Origin: Ancylobacter dichloromethanicus
GTDB taxonomy: Bacteria; Pseudomonadota; Alphaproteobacteria; Rhizobiales; Xanthobacteraceae
Assembly (NCBI RefSeq): GCF_018390645.1
Contig: NZ_JAHBGC010000035.1
Span: 1-34,655, forward strand
Direction: 5' to 3'
DNA: 34,655 nt
The notes under the pieces were generated by a model. The model saw only the letters and a program-made list of their open reading frames with translations. It searched no databases and was not told the origin of the DNA. The stretch's first letter is position 1. Every line of letters begins with the position of its first letter. A program made the position numbers and the translations under genes. This document shows positions 22,134-31,872 of the stretch, in pieces.

Positions 22134-22910
22134 TCACCCCCTGAGCGTGGCGCCGCCATCGACATAGAGGTCGGCCATGGTGACATGGCCGGCGCGCGCC
22201 GAGAGCAGGAACAGCACCGCGTCGGCGATGTCGTCCGGGGTCGCCAGCTTGGCCAGCGGGATGCCGGCCTTGAAGGTTTCCAGCGTCCCCGCGATCACCC
22301 GCGCCGCGCCGTGCTCGTCCGCCCACATGCCGGTCTGCATCGGGGTCAGGGTCGAGCCGGGCGCGACGATGTTGCAGCGTATGCCGTGCGGCGCCAGTTC
22401 CAGCCCGAGGCAGCGGGTGAACATGGTCGCCGCCGCCTTGGAGGCGGCATAGGCCGCCATGGCGTGGCGCGGAATGCCGGCGGCGTTGGACGACACCACC
22501 ACCATCGCCCCGCGCTTGCGCGGCTGCATCACCCGCGCCACCGCCCGGCCGACCCGGAACACGCCGGTGGCGTTGATGTCGAGCACCCGCTCCCACTCGG
22601 CGTCGGAAAGGCTGGTCACCGGTTCATGGGACAGCACCCCGGCCACATGGGCCAGCAGGTCGATCGGGCCAATGTCGCCCTCGATGCGCGCCACCAGCGC
22701 ATCCACCGCCTCGCTGGAGCGCACGTCGAGCAAGGCCGGGATGACGGCGGCGCCCAACTCGTTCGCCAGCGTACTCACCCCCGCCTCGTCGCGATCGGTG
22801 GCGACGACGCGCACGCCCTCCGCCACCAATTGGCGCACCACGGCCGTACCGATGCCGCCGGCCGCGCCGGTCACCAGCGCGATCTTGTCCCTCAGACCGC
22901 TGTCGCGCAT
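22134..22910 (-). CDS. entA: 2,3-dihydro-2,3-dihydroxybenzoate dehydrogenase
   Basis: EntA oxidises 2,3-dihydro-2,3-dihydroxybenzoate to 2,3-dihydroxybenzoate with NAD, the last step of catechol formation. The 258-aa protein is a classical short-chain dehydrogenase: TGAAGGIG cofactor motif (about 13-20), acidic D after strand 2 (ATDRDE) for NAD, catalytic Ser in VVVSSNAAG, and Y-x3-K in AAYAASKAA. The C-terminal GHVTMADLYVDGGATLRG is typical of EntA/DhbA. ATG 22910 lies inside the end of entF (19-nt overlap), so it is translationally coupled as the last gene of the biosynthetic operon. Confidence 0.93.
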   Translation of the reverse strand: MRDSGLRDKIALVTGAAGGIGTAVVRQLVAEGVRVVATDRDEAGVSTLANELGAAVIPALLDVRSSEAVDALVARIEGDIGPIDLLAHVAGVLSHEPVTSLSDAEWERVLDINATGVFRVGRAVARVMQPRKRGAMVVVSSNAAGIPRHAMAAYAASKAAATMFTRCLGLELAPHGIRCNIVAPGSTLTPMQTGMWADEHGAARVIAGTLETFKAGIPLAKLATPDDIADAVLFLLSARAGHVTMADLYVDGGATLRG

Positions 22911-25900
22911 GCCGCCTCCTCCCGCTGTTCGACCGATTCCAGCGCCCGCGCCAGCACCGGGGCGATGACCTGCACCGCCTCCGGTCCGGTGAGATGGGCG
23001 TGGAGCGCGGAAATGTCCGTCACCTCGACCGACCCGGCATAAGGCCGCCACTGCGCCGGAGACAAGTCCCGGCCCGCATGGTCCAGTGCAGCGCGGAAAT
23101 GCAGCACCGGGCCTTCATAGCGGCGATGGAAATGGCCGCGCACCAGCCGGTTATTGCCCGCCACCACCCGCACCACGCCGTCGAGTGCCGCGTCGGGCAA
23201 TTGGCCCAGAGGGCTGTCGGAGGCGCGCAGGAAAGCGAGCACCGAGGGCCGCGTCAGCGCCAGCGCCGGAAGCCGGTCGGGGTCGTGGCCGGCAATGGCG
23301 AGCAGCGCCTTCAAGGCCCCGTCCTCGCCCGGGTCCGGCTCGCCGCGCCAGACATCGCAGGGGTAGGAATCCAGCATCGCCACCACGCCCACCTCGGCAC
23401 CGATCTCGGCCAGCCGAACCGCCATCGCCTGGGCGAGAATGCCGCCGACCGACCAGCCGAGCAGGTGATAGGGTCCGTGCGGGCGCACCGCGCGGATGCG
23501 CTCGACATACTCCGCCGCCAGTTGCTCCAGGCTCGCCGGTGGGGCGATGCCCGGCGCCAGCGCCGGCGCCTGAACGCCATACACGGTGCGGCGGGGGACC
23601 AGCGCCCGCGCCAGCCGCCCGTAACACCAGGAGATGCCGCCCGCCGGGTGAAGGACGAAAAGCGGCGGCAGGTCGGGCCCGCCTTCCAGCAGGGTGATCA
23701 GCGGGGCCAGCCCCAGATCCTCCGCCGGCGCCTCGGCGTCGAGCAGCCGGGCGAAGCCCTCCACGGTCGGCTGGGCGAACAGAGCGCCGAGGCCGGGATC
23801 GCGCCCGAACGCCTCCCGCACCCGCAGCAGCAGCGCCACGGCGCCGAGCGAATCCCCGCCCAGCGAGAAGAAATCGTCCTCCGCCGCCACCGGCGCGTCG
23901 AGCTTGAGCTGTTCGGCGAACAGCGCGGCGACCCTTCGCTCGCCCGGCGTCGCCGGCAAACGGCCTCCGCGGCCGGCGAAGTCCGGTGCCGGCAAAGCCC
24001 CGCGGTCGAGCTTGCCATTGGCGTTCACCGGCAGCGCGTCGAGCCTCACGAAAGCGGCGGGCACCATGTAGTCCGGCACCCGGGCGGCGACCTCCGCCTT
24101 GAGCGCGGCAAGCTCGGCGCCCGGCTCGGCCACCACATAGGCGACGATCCGCGTCGTGCCGCCATCCTCGCGCGCCAGAATGGCCGCCTGCCGCACGCGG
24201 CCGGATGCCATCACCGCCGCCTCGATCTCGCCGAGCTCGATGCGCAGCCCGCGTATCTTCACCTGGTGGTCGGAGCGGCCGAGAAACACCACCGCCCCGT
24301 CCGGTCGCCACAGCGCGAGATCGCCGGTGGCGTAGATCCGCTCGCCGGGCCTGAACGGGTCGGGCCGGAAGCGCTCCCGGGTCAGATCCGGCCGGCCCAG
24401 ATAGCCCTGCGCCAGTTGCACGCCGCCGAGAAAGAGATGCCCCGGCACGCCGGGCGGCTGCGGCCGGTCCATCTCGTCCAGCACGTAAAGCCGCGTGTTC
24501 CACACCGGAAAGCCGATCGGCACCGGGCGGGATCGGTCCTCGGGCCCGGCCGGCCAGTAGCTCACATCGACCGCCGCTTCGGTCGGGCCGTAGAGATTGT
24601 GCAGCTCGGCGCGCAATGTGCGGTGGAAGCGGTCGCGCAGATCGGCCGGAAGTTCCTCGCCCGAGCAGAACACGCGGGTGAGCGCGAGGCCCCTGGCGGC
24701 CGGCTCGGCGAGAAACGCCGCCAGCATGGAGGGCACGAAATGCGCCGTGGTGATGCCCTCCTCTGCGATGATCCGCGCCAGCGCGACAGGGTCGCGATGC
24801 GCCTCCGGCGGGGCGATCACCAGACAGGCCCCCGCCATCAAGGGCAGGAAGAACTCCCACACCGAGACGTCGAAGCTCGCCGGTGTCTTCTGCAGGATGC
24901 GGTCGGCGGGCGTGAATCCATAATGCGCCCGCATCCATTCCACCCGGTTGACGATGGCGCGGTGGCCGATGACGACCCCCTTGGGCTCGCCGGTCGAGCC
25001 GGAGGTGTAGATCACATAGGCCGCGTCCTCGGGCGCCGGGCCGTCGATCCCCGCCCCGGTCGGCACGACCGGCCAGTCGCCGGGGGCGAGCACCTCGACC
25101 TTGCCGTCGAAGCGGTGGGTATCCTCGGCCCGTGCCAGCACATGGCGCGGTTGCGCCGAGGCGAGGATGCGGGCGAGCCGCGCATCGGGCTGGGCGAGGT
25201 CCAGCGGCAGATAGGCGAGCCCCGCCCGCAGCACCGCGACCAGCGCCACCACCAGCTCCAGCGAGCGCGGCAGCGCCACCGCGACGATGCCGCTCTCGCC
25301 CGCGGCCACAAGCCGTTCCGCCAGCGCCCGGCTCCGCGCGTCCAGCGTCGCATAATCCATTTCTTCGCCGGCAAAGCGAAGGGCCGGCGCGTGCGGCACC
25401 TCCCGCATCCGCGTCTCGATCAGCGCCGCCAGCGTGGTGTCGGGCACGGCGTGGTCGGTGGCGTTGAGCTCGAACAGGTGCCGGCGCGCCTCCTCAGGCG
25501 TCGCGGTCGGCACGTCGTCCAGCGTCTCCGCCGCGCTCGCCGCCGCGAGGAACTGCGCCAGCCTTGCGGCATGCGCCGCCACCTCTTCGGCGGAGTAGAG
25601 GTCCGGATTGGCGTCGACCTCCAGCCGCAGCCCGTCCGTGCCGTGCAGGCGGAAGGTGAAGGTGATGTCCTCCACCGGCCCGGTCGACAGCACGTCCAGC
25701 CGGCTTTCCAGCCCCTCGAAGCGCGGCGTCTCGTCGAAGGGCAGCAGGTTGATCAGCGGCCCGTGCAGCCGGCGCTGGCCGCCCACCAGCCGCAGGTCGC
25801 GCCGCAACTGCTCGGAGCGGTAGCGCCCGTGCCGGCGCGCCCGCGTGAGGCTCTTCGCCACCGCGCCGAGATAGTCGTCGATCCCGCCCCTCTCGGGCAT

Positions 25901-26809
25901 CGCGACGCGCAGCGGCAGCACGTTCATCAGCATTGCCGGCACCCGCGCCGCCGCGCTGCCGAGCCGCGCCATGAACGGTACCCCGACCACCACCTCCGGC
26001 GTGCCGGTGTGGCGCCCGACATAGGCCGCCGCCAGCGCCGTCACCACGTCCGGCCAGGGGATGGCGGTGCGCTCGGCGCTTCCCCGCACTCGCGCGAACG
26101 TTGCCGCGTCGATCTCCACCGCGCGGCGGTGGAAGCGTGGCGCGCTCACCGGCGCGCCGGCGGCGAGGCCCGCCACCTCCGGCCGGTCCGCGAACAGCTC
26201 GCGCCAATAGGCGCCGTCGGTCGCCCTTTTGCCGGAAGCGCGATAGGCGGCATCCTCCGCGAACGCGGCGGCCATGCCCGGCAGCGGCGCGCCGGGGTCG
26301 CTCGCGCGGCGGTGGGCATTGTAGAGTTCGGCGACCCGCTGGGTGAGCAGGATCATCCCGTAGCCGTCAATGGCGAGGTGATGAATGCGCTGCTGCCAGA
26401 CATGGCGCTGCGGCCCCAGCACGAACAGCCGCTCGGCGGCGAGCTTCTCGCGGGTCGGGTCGATCGGCCTCGCCATGTCGCGGGCGATCTCCGCCTGCGC
26501 GGCGGCCATCGGGTCGCCCGCCCGGGAAACGTCGATCACCTCCAGCACCGGACGCTGCGCGGGGTCGAGCACCTGCACCGGCCCTGCCGGCGCGTCGATC
26601 ATCCGCAGCGCGAGGGCATCCGCCTCCGCCACGGCCTGTGCCAGAGCCGCCTCGAAGGCGTCGCGGTCGAACGGCCCGGTCAGCGCGATGGACTGGCCGG
26701 TGTTGAACAGGGGGTTGGAAGGGTCGAGCCGCTGCGCGTACCACAGGCCGGACTGCGCCTCGGTGAGCGGATGCGCCTCGGGGGGAGGCTGCGCGCCGGC
26801 CTCGCTCAT
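22892..26809 (-). CDS. entF: Enterobactin-synthase-type NRPS (C-A-T-TE)
   Basis: This 1305-aa protein is close to the about 1290 aa of E. coli EntF. Domains in order: condensation (about 12-430; HHLAIDG at 143-149), adenylation (about 450-940; YTSGSTGEPKG at 601-611, GPTEAAVDVS at 741-750, NGKLDRG at 931-937), carrier (FSLGGDSLGA; phosphopantetheine Ser987), and thioesterase (nucleophile S1120 in GWSVGG, D1147, H1270 or H1272). The adenylation pocket stretches FDVSVWEFF, TAHFVPSML and EAAVDVSYW carry D-V-W, H-F and V-D, which agree with the known EntF serine code. The expected reaction is condensation of 2,3-dihydroxybenzoyl with serine and cyclisation to a trilactone. ATG 26809 lies 4 nt after the carrier protein stop. 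No MbtH-like helper gene is nearby. Confidence 0.92.
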   Translation of the reverse strand: MSEAGAQPPPEAHPLTEAQSGLWYAQRLDPSNPLFNTGQSIALTGPFDRDAFEAALAQAVAEADALALRMIDAPAGPVQVLDPAQRPVLEVIDVSRAGDPMAAAQAEIARDMARPIDPTREKLAAERLFVLGPQRHVWQQRIHHLAIDGYGMILLTQRVAELYNAHRRASDPGAPLPGMAAAFAEDAAYRASGKRATDGAYWRELFADRPEVAGLAAGAPVSAPRFHRRAVEIDAATFARVRGSAERTAIPWPDVVTALAAAYVGRHTGTPEVVVGVPFMARLGSAAARVPAMLMNVLPLRVAMPERGGIDDYLGAVAKSLTRARRHGRYRSEQLRRDLRLVGGQRRLHGPLINLLPFDETPRFEGLESRLDVLSTGPVEDITFTFRLHGTDGLRLEVDANPDLYSAEEVAAHAARLAQFLAAASAAETLDDVPTATPEEARRHLFELNATDHAVPDTTLAALIETRMREVPHAPALRFAGEEMDYATLDARSRALAERLVAAGESGIVAVALPRSLELVVALVAVLRAGLAYLPLDLAQPDARLARILASAQPRHVLARAEDTHRFDGKVEVLAPGDWPVVPTGAGIDGPAPEDAAYVIYTSGSTGEPKGVVIGHRAIVNRVEWMRAHYGFTPADRILQKTPASFDVSVWEFFLPLMAGACLVIAPPEAHRDPVALARIIAEEGITTAHFVPSMLAAFLAEPAARGLALTRVFCSGEELPADLRDRFHRTLRAELHNLYGPTEAAVDVSYWPAGPEDRSRPVPIGFPVWNTRLYVLDEMDRPQPPGVPGHLFLGGVQLAQGYLGRPDLTRERFRPDPFRPGERIYATGDLALWRPDGAVVFLGRSDHQVKIRGLRIELGEIEAAVMASGRVRQAAILAREDGGTTRIVAYVVAEPGAELAALKAEVAARVPDYMVPAAFVRLDALPVNANGKLDRGALPAPDFAGRGGRLPATPGERRVAALFAEQLKLDAPVAAEDDFFSLGGDSLGAVALLLRVREAFGRDPGLGALFAQPTVEGFARLLDAEAPAEDLGLAPLITLLEGGPDLPPLFVLHPAGGISWCYGRLARALVPRRTVYGVQAPALAPGIAPPASLEQLAAEYVERIRAVRPHGPYHLLGWSVGGILAQAMAVRLAEIGAEVGVVAMLDSYPCDVWRGEPDPGEDGALKALLAIAGHDPDRLPALALTRPSVLAFLRASDSPLGQLPDAALDGVVRVVAGNNRLVRGHFHRRYEGPVLHFRAALDHAGRDLSPAQWRPYAGSVEVTDISALHAHLTGPEAVQVIAPVLARALESVEQREEAACATAV

Positions 26810-26813
26810 CGCG

Positions 26814-27113
26814 TCAGCCGCCCTGCAGCGGTGGACGGGCGCGCTGGCGTGCGTCGACCAGCGCCCACCAGCCATCCAGCGTCGGGTTCTCGGCGAAGTG
26901 CGCGAATTCGAGGTCCAGCCCGCCTTCGCTCCACAGCAGCACCAGATTCATTGCCCGCATCGAATCGAGGCCGAGGTCGATCAGGCTGTCGCCGCCGCCG
27001 ATTTCCTCGGGGTCCTCGTGCAGCATCTTCGCGATGTCCGCGCGCATGGTCTCGCGCGTCACCGGCGCGGCCGGGGTGACGATCCGGCGGATGTCGGCGG
27101 GCTCGATGGCCAT
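26814..27113 (-). CDS. Free-standing aryl carrier protein
   Basis: This 99-aa carrier protein has the attachment site DSLIDLGLDSMRAMNL, with Ser51 as the phosphopantetheine acceptor. In E. coli the equivalent domain is fused to the C-terminus of EntB; here it is a separate gene. Its N-terminus (MAIEPADIRRIV) resembles the start of aryl carrier domains, and WWALVDARQ at the end fits helix 4. It should receive 2,3-dihydroxybenzoate from EntE and present it to the EntF condensation domain. The ATG overlaps the isochorismatase stop (TGATG), and the stop is 4 nt before the entF start, so translation is tightly coupled. Confidence 0.88.
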   Translation of the reverse strand: MAIEPADIRRIVTPAAPVTRETMRADIAKMLHEDPEEIGGGDSLIDLGLDSMRAMNLVLLWSEGGLDLEFAHFAENPTLDGWWALVDARQRARPPLQGG

Positions 27114-27766
27114 CACAGCACCTCCAGTATCTGCGCGCTCGTCAGCGGCACACCGCAGACCTCCGCGACATAGGACAGGGCGTGGTCGTGCCGGGCGCGG
27201 GAGAAATCCGCCAGCGCGTCGGCGGCCATGAACGGCTCGATGTCGCGCATGAAGGCGTCGGCGGCGGTGAGCGTGCAGCCGATATGCGCGTAGACGCCGC
27301 AGATGATAAGCTGGTCGCGCCCGCGTGCGCGCAGCAACGTTTCCAGGTTCGAGCGCTGGAATGCGCTGTAGCGGTGCTTCACCAATGTGTGGTCGCCCGG
27401 CTGCGGCGCGAGCGCGGCGAGAATCGGCTGGTGCTCGGCCGCCCCGCTCATGCCCGGGCCCCACAGGTCGGCCTGCAAACCCCGGTCGCGCCGGTCCTGG
27501 TCGCCCTCCTGCGCGGTGTAGAACACCGGCACCCCAGCCGCGCGGGCGGCCGCCGCCAGCGCCGCGATATTGGCCACCGCCGGCGCCAGCGGCGAAGCAT
27601 CGGGCGTGAAGACGCGCAGGAAATAGTTCTGCATGTCGTGGATCAGCAGGCCCGCCCGGTCGCGCTCCAGCTTCCACGGCGCGCGCGGCGCGGGCAGTTC
27701 GTCGGCGCGCGGCAGCTCGTAGGGGGCAATGGTCGGCAGTCCCTTGGCGGTACCCTTCACGCTCAT
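27113..27766 (-). CDS. entB: Isochorismatase (2,3-dihydro-2,3-dihydroxybenzoate synthase), no carrier domain
   Basis: This enzyme cleaves the vinyl ether of isochorismate to 2,3-dihydro-2,3-dihydroxybenzoate and pyruvate. The 217-aa protein aligns by eye with the N-terminal domain of EntB: IAPYELP, LIHDMQNYFL (catalytic D44), VKHRYSAFQRS (K130) and GVYAHIGCTLTAADAFMRDI, in which Gly replaces the nucleophilic Cys of the wider hydrolase family, as in EntB. It stops where EntB would continue into the aryl carrier domain, which is encoded separately downstream. ATG 27766 starts MSVKGTAKGLP; the frame is open upstream only over entE. It begins 1 nt after the entE stop. Confidence 0.92.
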   Translation of the reverse strand: MSVKGTAKGLPTIAPYELPRADELPAPRAPWKLERDRAGLLIHDMQNYFLRVFTPDASPLAPAVANIAALAAAARAAGVPVFYTAQEGDQDRRDRGLQADLWGPGMSGAAEHQPILAALAPQPGDHTLVKHRYSAFQRSNLETLLRARGRDQLIICGVYAHIGCTLTAADAFMRDIEPFMAADALADFSRARHDHALSYVAEVCGVPLTSAQILEVL

Positions 27767-27767
27767 G

Positions 27768-29393
27768 TCAGCCCTCCGCCTGTGCCAGGAAGCGCCGGCG
27801 CAGGCTGGCGCGCAGCTCCTTGCGCGAGACCTTGCCGACCGCCGTGGTCTCGAAACCGTCGACGAACACGATCTGGTCCGGCACCTTGAAATCGGCAAGG
27901 CCGCGCGTGCGCATCCACGCCTTCAGCGCCGCCGCCTTCGGCTTGTCCCCTTGCGCGATAATGAAGGCGCAGGAGCGCTCACCGAGGAAATCGTCCGGCA
28001 GCGAGACCACGGCGGCGTCGAACACATTGGGATGGCCGAGCAGATGTTCCTCGATCTCCTCGGCGGAAATCTTCTCGCCGGCCCGGTTGATATGGTCGCT
28101 GGCCCGGCCCTGCACCACGAGATAACCCTCCGGCGTGCGCTTCACCACGTCGCCGGTGCGGTAGAATCCGTCGGGCGTGAAGGCGCGGGCATTGGCGCCG
28201 TCATTATTGTGATAGGCGCGGATCGTGTAGGGCCCGCGCGTCAGCAGATGGCCCGCCTCGCCCTCACGTACCGGGAGGCCCTCATCGTCCAGGATGAGAA
28301 CCTCGTCGTCCGGGCTGATCGGGCGTCCCTGGGTGGAGACGATGACCTCCTCCGGGTCGTCGAGGCGGGTATAGTTCACTAGCCCCTCGGCCATGCCGAA
28401 CACCTGCTGCAAGGTGCAGCCGAGCACGGGCTTCACCCGGCGGGCGGATTCGGTGAGGAACTTCGCCCCTCCCACCTGCAGCACCCGAAGCGAGGACAGG
28501 TCGTGCGCGGTCGAAGGCGCCGCCTGCAGCCAGAGCAGGGCGAGCGGCGGCACCAGCCCGGTGATGGTCACGCCTTCGCGCGCGATCAGCGGAAAGGCGG
28601 CTTCCGGGCTCGGCGAAGGGGCGAGCACCACGCGGGCCCCGGCATAGAGCGCGCCGAACACGCCGGGCGAACTCATCGGGAAATTATGCGCCACCGGCAG
28701 CGCCGCGAGATAAACGCTTTCCGGCGTCAGGCCGCAGATCTCGGCGCTGGCCCGGAAGGAATAGATGTAGTCGTCATGGGTGCGCGGGATCAGCTTGGAC
28801 AAGCCCGTCGACCCCCCGGAAATCTGCAGGAAGGCGGCCTCGGAGGGATCGGCATCGAGCGGCAGTTCGATGGCCGAGCCGTCGGGAAGCGTGTCGAGCG
28901 CGGTGAACGGTCCGCCCTCGCCGACAACCACCACATGCGCCACCGCCGGCACCTCGCGCTGCACCTCCTGCGCCAGCGGGCGATAATCGAACCCGTCATG
29001 CCGGTCAGCGACGATGTAGCCGCGCGCCTCGGCGCTGCGGGCGAAATGGATGATCTCCACGCTCCGGTGCGCCGGCAGCGCATAGACCGGCACCAGCCGG
29101 GCGCGGAACAGGCCGAACACCACGGAAAGGAACTCGGCGATGTTGGGAAGCTGCACCACCACCCGGTCGCCCGGCCTCAGCCCCAGCGCCAGCAGGCCGC
29201 GCGCGGTCGTCTCGGCCCGCGCCTCCAGCTCGGCGAAGCTCCAGCGCCGCTCCCCGCCGACCACGGCGAGGCGGTCCGGCCATTCGCCCGCGCGGGCGCG
29301 CAGAAACGAGGTGAAGGTCTCGCCCCGCCAATAGCCCTTCTCGCGGTAGCGGGTCGCGAATGCCTCCGGCCAGGTCTGTTGAAGCGGTATCAC
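27768..29393 (-). CDS. entE: 2,3-dihydroxybenzoate-AMP ligase
   Basis: EntE activates 2,3-dihydroxybenzoate as the adenylate and loads it on the aryl carrier protein. The 541-aa protein has A3 motif [10 protein letters not shown] (191-200), the aryl-acid pocket stretch [13 protein letters not shown] (with the Asn and Ser conserved in DhbE/EntE), [42 protein letters not shown] and the C-terminal lysine in [10 protein letters not shown]. It is complete. The start codon is GTG 29393, in a 4-nt GTGA overlap with the entC stop, which signals coupled translation. Confidence 0.94.
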   Translation of the reverse strand: MIPLQQTWPEAFATRYREKGYWRGETFTSFLRARAGEWPDRLAVVGGERRWSFAELEARAETTARGLLALGLRPGDRVVVQLPNIAEFLSVVFGLFRARLVPVYALPAHRSVEIIHFARSAEARGYIVADRHDGFDYRPLAQEVQREVPAVAHVVVVGEGGPFTALDTLPDGSAIELPLDADPSEAAFLQISGGSTGLSKLIPRTHDDYIYSFRASAEICGLTPESVYLAALPVAHNFPMSSPGVFGALYAGARVVLAPSPSPEAAFPLIAREGVTITGLVPPLALLWLQAAPSTAHDLSSLRVLQVGGAKFLTESARRVKPVLGCTLQQVFGMAEGLVNYTRLDDPEEVIVSTQGRPISPDDEVLILDDEGLPVREGEAGHLLTRGPYTIRAYHNNDGANARAFTPDGFYRTGDVVKRTPEGYLVVQGRASDHINRAGEKISAEEIEEHLLGHPNVFDAAVVSLPDDFLGERSCAFIIAQGDKPKAAALKAWMRTRGLADFKVPDQIVFVDGFETTAVGKVSRKELRASLRRRFLAQAEG

Positions 29394-30625
29394 GCGTCAG
29401 TCTCCGTCAGCGGGCGGCCCTGTTCGTCAATGCCCAAAGCGGTGAGCAGGGCGGCGAACTTGGCCGAGGTCTCCTCGCCCTCCGCCGCCGGGTCGGAGCC
29501 GGCGACGATGCCGGCGCCGGCGTAGAGCCGCGCGGTGCGCCCGGCAAGCTCGGCACAGCGTATCGCCACATGCCAGTCGCCGTCGCCGGACGCCGCGCAC
29601 CAGCCGACCGCGCCGGCGTAGAAGCCGCGCTCATAGCCTTCCAGCGTGGCGATGGCGCGGGCGGCCGGCGCGCGCGGCGTGCCGCACACCGCCGGAGTCG
29701 GGTGCAGCAGCACGGCGAGGTCGAGCGCCGATAGCGAGGCATCGCGCAGCCGCCCGGCGATCGGCGTGCCGAGATGCCACATGCTGGCGGTGGAGGTCAG
29801 CGCGGGTTCGCCGGGCGCGGTAAGTTCGGCGCAATGTGGCGCCAACTGGTCGAGAATGGCGGTGACGACCTCGCGGTGCTCGCGACGGTCCTTGTCGGAG
29901 GCGCGCAGCGCCTCGGCCGCGGCACGGTCGGCCCCCGGCTCCGGCGAACGGCGGGCGGAACCGGCGAGCGGGTGCGAGAACACCTGCGCCCCGCGCCTCG
30001 ACACCAGCAGTTCCGGCGTCGCTCCGACCAGCGCGCGCGGTGCCGTACTGGACGGCAGCGGCACGCAGAAGGCGGTAACGCTCAGGTCCTGCGCCAGCGC
30101 CCGCAGCAGCGCCTGGGCGTCGACCGGCCGGTCCGCGGTAAGCTTCAGGCTGCGCGAGAGCACGATCTTGCGCAAACCGTCCTCGCCGCGCGCCATCTGC
30201 GCCAGTGCTGCGGCTACCGCGTCGCGATAGGCGGCGAGCGAAGGTTCCGGCGTTACCTGCCAGCGCGCCGGCGCGCCCGCCTCCGGCCGTACCAGTGCGG
30301 GCGGGGGGAAGGCCGCGGCGAAGCCGGCGCGGCCGGGCCGGCGCGACAGTTCGGCCGGCCGGTAGAGATGGACCGGCGCCTCCGCCGCGAAGGGCAGCGC
30401 GCCGACCACGACGGCCGGAGCGTCCGCCGGCGTGTCGAGCAGGCGCCGCGCCCGTTCCCCAAGCGGTTCGGGCCCGGCGCCGACAAGGCCGGCGCAGCCC
30501 CGCCCGACAAGCGTTTCCTCGCCGGAAACCAGCGCGAACGGCAGGGCGGGAGCGAAGGCCGCCTGCTTCGCGGCCGCCTTCCCCGCGCCATCGCGCATGC
30601 GCATCGCTCCGTGGGAAACACTCAT
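29390..30625 (-). CDS. entC: Isochorismate synthase
   Basis: EntC converts chorismate to isochorismate, committing it to siderophore synthesis. The 411-aa protein is of the chorismate-binding family: a weakly conserved N-terminal half, then [10 protein letters not shown] (general-base lysine K153), [22 protein letters not shown], the acidic [11 protein letters not shown] stretch, [22 protein letters not shown] and [17 protein letters not shown] (Mg-binding glutamates). The family hallmark GFYAGAVGW is present. ATG 30625 has only a weak ribosome site (CGGAGC). A gap of 41 nt to the upstream propeller gene is compatible with one operon. The stop overlaps the entE GTG. Confidence 0.93.
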   Translation of the reverse strand: MSVSHGAMRMRDGAGKAAAKQAAFAPALPFALVSGEETLVGRGCAGLVGAGPEPLGERARRLLDTPADAPAVVVGALPFAAEAPVHLYRPAELSRRPGRAGFAAAFPPPALVRPEAGAPARWQVTPEPSLAAYRDAVAAALAQMARGEDGLRKIVLSRSLKLTADRPVDAQALLRALAQDLSVTAFCVPLPSSTAPRALVGATPELLVSRRGAQVFSHPLAGSARRSPEPGADRAAAEALRASDKDRREHREVVTAILDQLAPHCAELTAPGEPALTSTASMWHLGTPIAGRLRDASLSALDLAVLLHPTPAVCGTPRAPAARAIATLEGYERGFYAGAVGWCAASGDGDWHVAIRCAELAGRTARLYAGAGIVAGSDPAAEGEETSAKFAALLTALGIDEQGRPLTETDA

Positions 30626-30666
30626 GAGGATGGGCTCCGGCTCTCGCCGATCGGGGGTTGCGCCGA

Positions 30667-31809
30667 TCAGGGCGTGATGAGGGTGACGGTGTCGCCATAG
30701 GGGTCGACCATCGGCACCGGACGCGGGCGCGGTGCCGCGGCGGCCGGCACCGAGGCCGGCTGGGCTCCCGGCGTGGCGCCGGCCGGCGGCGCGGCCGGGC
30801 GCGGGGGACGGCCGGCGCTCTTGAGCTTGTTGGAGACATAGGCGTTGCCGCTGGCGGCATCGACCGCGACGGTCTGCGGCATCGAGCCGGTGACGATGTT
30901 CGCGATCGGCTCCAGCGTCTTGGTGTCGACCAGCGAGGTGAAGCCGGCCTGCCGGTTGGTGACGTAGAGCAGGCTGCGCTGCGGGTCGATGGCGAGGCCC
31001 AGGGCGCCGGCGCCGGTGGGGATCTTCTTGATGAGCTTGCCGTCCTGCGCGTCCAGCACCGTCACGTCGCCGGACCCCTGATTGGCGACGAACACCTGGT
31101 CGCCGGAGGCGTCGTAGACGAGGTTGATCGACCCCTCCCCGCCCGAGGGGAAGCGGTTGGTCACCTTCTTGGTGGCGAGGTCCACCACCACCACTTCATT
31201 GGCCTGCAGCGCCGAGAGGAACAGGCGGTTGTTCTTCGCGTCGAGCGAAATGCCGGCAATGCCGCCGACGAGGTCGTCGATGCTGTCAACGATCGCCTTC
31301 TTGGCGCCGTCGACGATCCACACCGCGCTCGGCGTGTCGCGCATGCCGAGCACCGTCACATAGGCGCGGTCGGCGGCCTCGTCGACGGCAACCTCGCGCA
31401 CATGCGCCTTCTCGCCCTTGGTCAACCTGGCTACCACCTTGCCGGAGGCGAGGTCGATCATCGCCAGCGAGCCGTCGCGGGTCTGGGTACCGTAGAGCGT
31501 CTTGGTCTTGTTGTTGATGCCGAGGCCGAACACCGGGTCGTCGCCGAGCGCGATCGTCTCCTTGGTCTCCAGCGTCTTGGGGTCGAGCGCGTAGACGAAG
31601 GTCTCGTTGGCCCCGCGGGTGCCGGCGGCGGCGACGTAGACGCGGTTCATCGGCGCGCTGAAAACGAGTTCGTAGAGGCCCGCGCCGGGCTTCACCGTCT
31701 TGACGAATTCAGGGTCGGCGAGGGCCGCCCCGGCAAGGCCGAGCAGCGCGACGGAAGCGAGGGCGAGGGCACGCAGGCGGGGCCGGGCAAAAGTCGCGTC
31801 GATCGGCAT
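30667..31809 (-). CDS. YncE-like periplasmic beta-propeller (YVTN repeat) protein
   Basis: This 380-aa protein has a signal peptide (about 1-31, cleavage near GAALA-DPEF), so it is periplasmic. Repeats of about 40 residues with VYVAA, AYVTV, LFLSA, VFVAN, LYVTN and AYVSN form a seven-bladed YVTN propeller. Near the end a Pro/Ala-rich insert of about 40 residues interrupts the last blade before DTVTLITP. E. coli YncE is a Fur-regulated periplasmic propeller of uncertain role encoded next to a TonB-dependent receptor gene. Placement here between the siderophore binding protein and entC argues for a role in iron uptake, but no activity is established. ATG 31809 has CGGAGA about 6 nt upstream. 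Confidence 0.82.
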   Translation of the reverse strand: MPIDATFARPRLRALALASVALLGLAGAALADPEFVKTVKPGAGLYELVFSAPMNRVYVAAAGTRGANETFVYALDPKTLETKETIALGDDPVFGLGINNKTKTLYGTQTRDGSLAMIDLASGKVVARLTKGEKAHVREVAVDEAADRAYVTVLGMRDTPSAVWIVDGAKKAIVDSIDDLVGGIAGISLDAKNNRLFLSALQANEVVVVDLATKKVTNRFPSGGEGSINLVYDASGDQVFVANQGSGDVTVLDAQDGKLIKKIPTGAGALGLAIDPQRSLLYVTNRQAGFTSLVDTKTLEPIANIVTGSMPQTVAVDAASGNAYVSNKLKSAGRPPRPAAPPAGATPGAQPASVPAAAAPRPRPVPMVDPYGDTVTLITP

Positions 31810-31872
31810 GACGTTTCTCCGTTGATGATGGCTGAAGGTTCGCGACGGCGCCGCCCCCGGCGGGCGACCCCG

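Noticed and set aside
22994..27079. A 1361-codon open frame on the plus strand opposite entF
   Set aside because: It is the antisense shadow of a recognised NRPS. Its translation is Arg/His/Gly-rich without domains, as expected when G/C-ending codons remove stops on the other strand.
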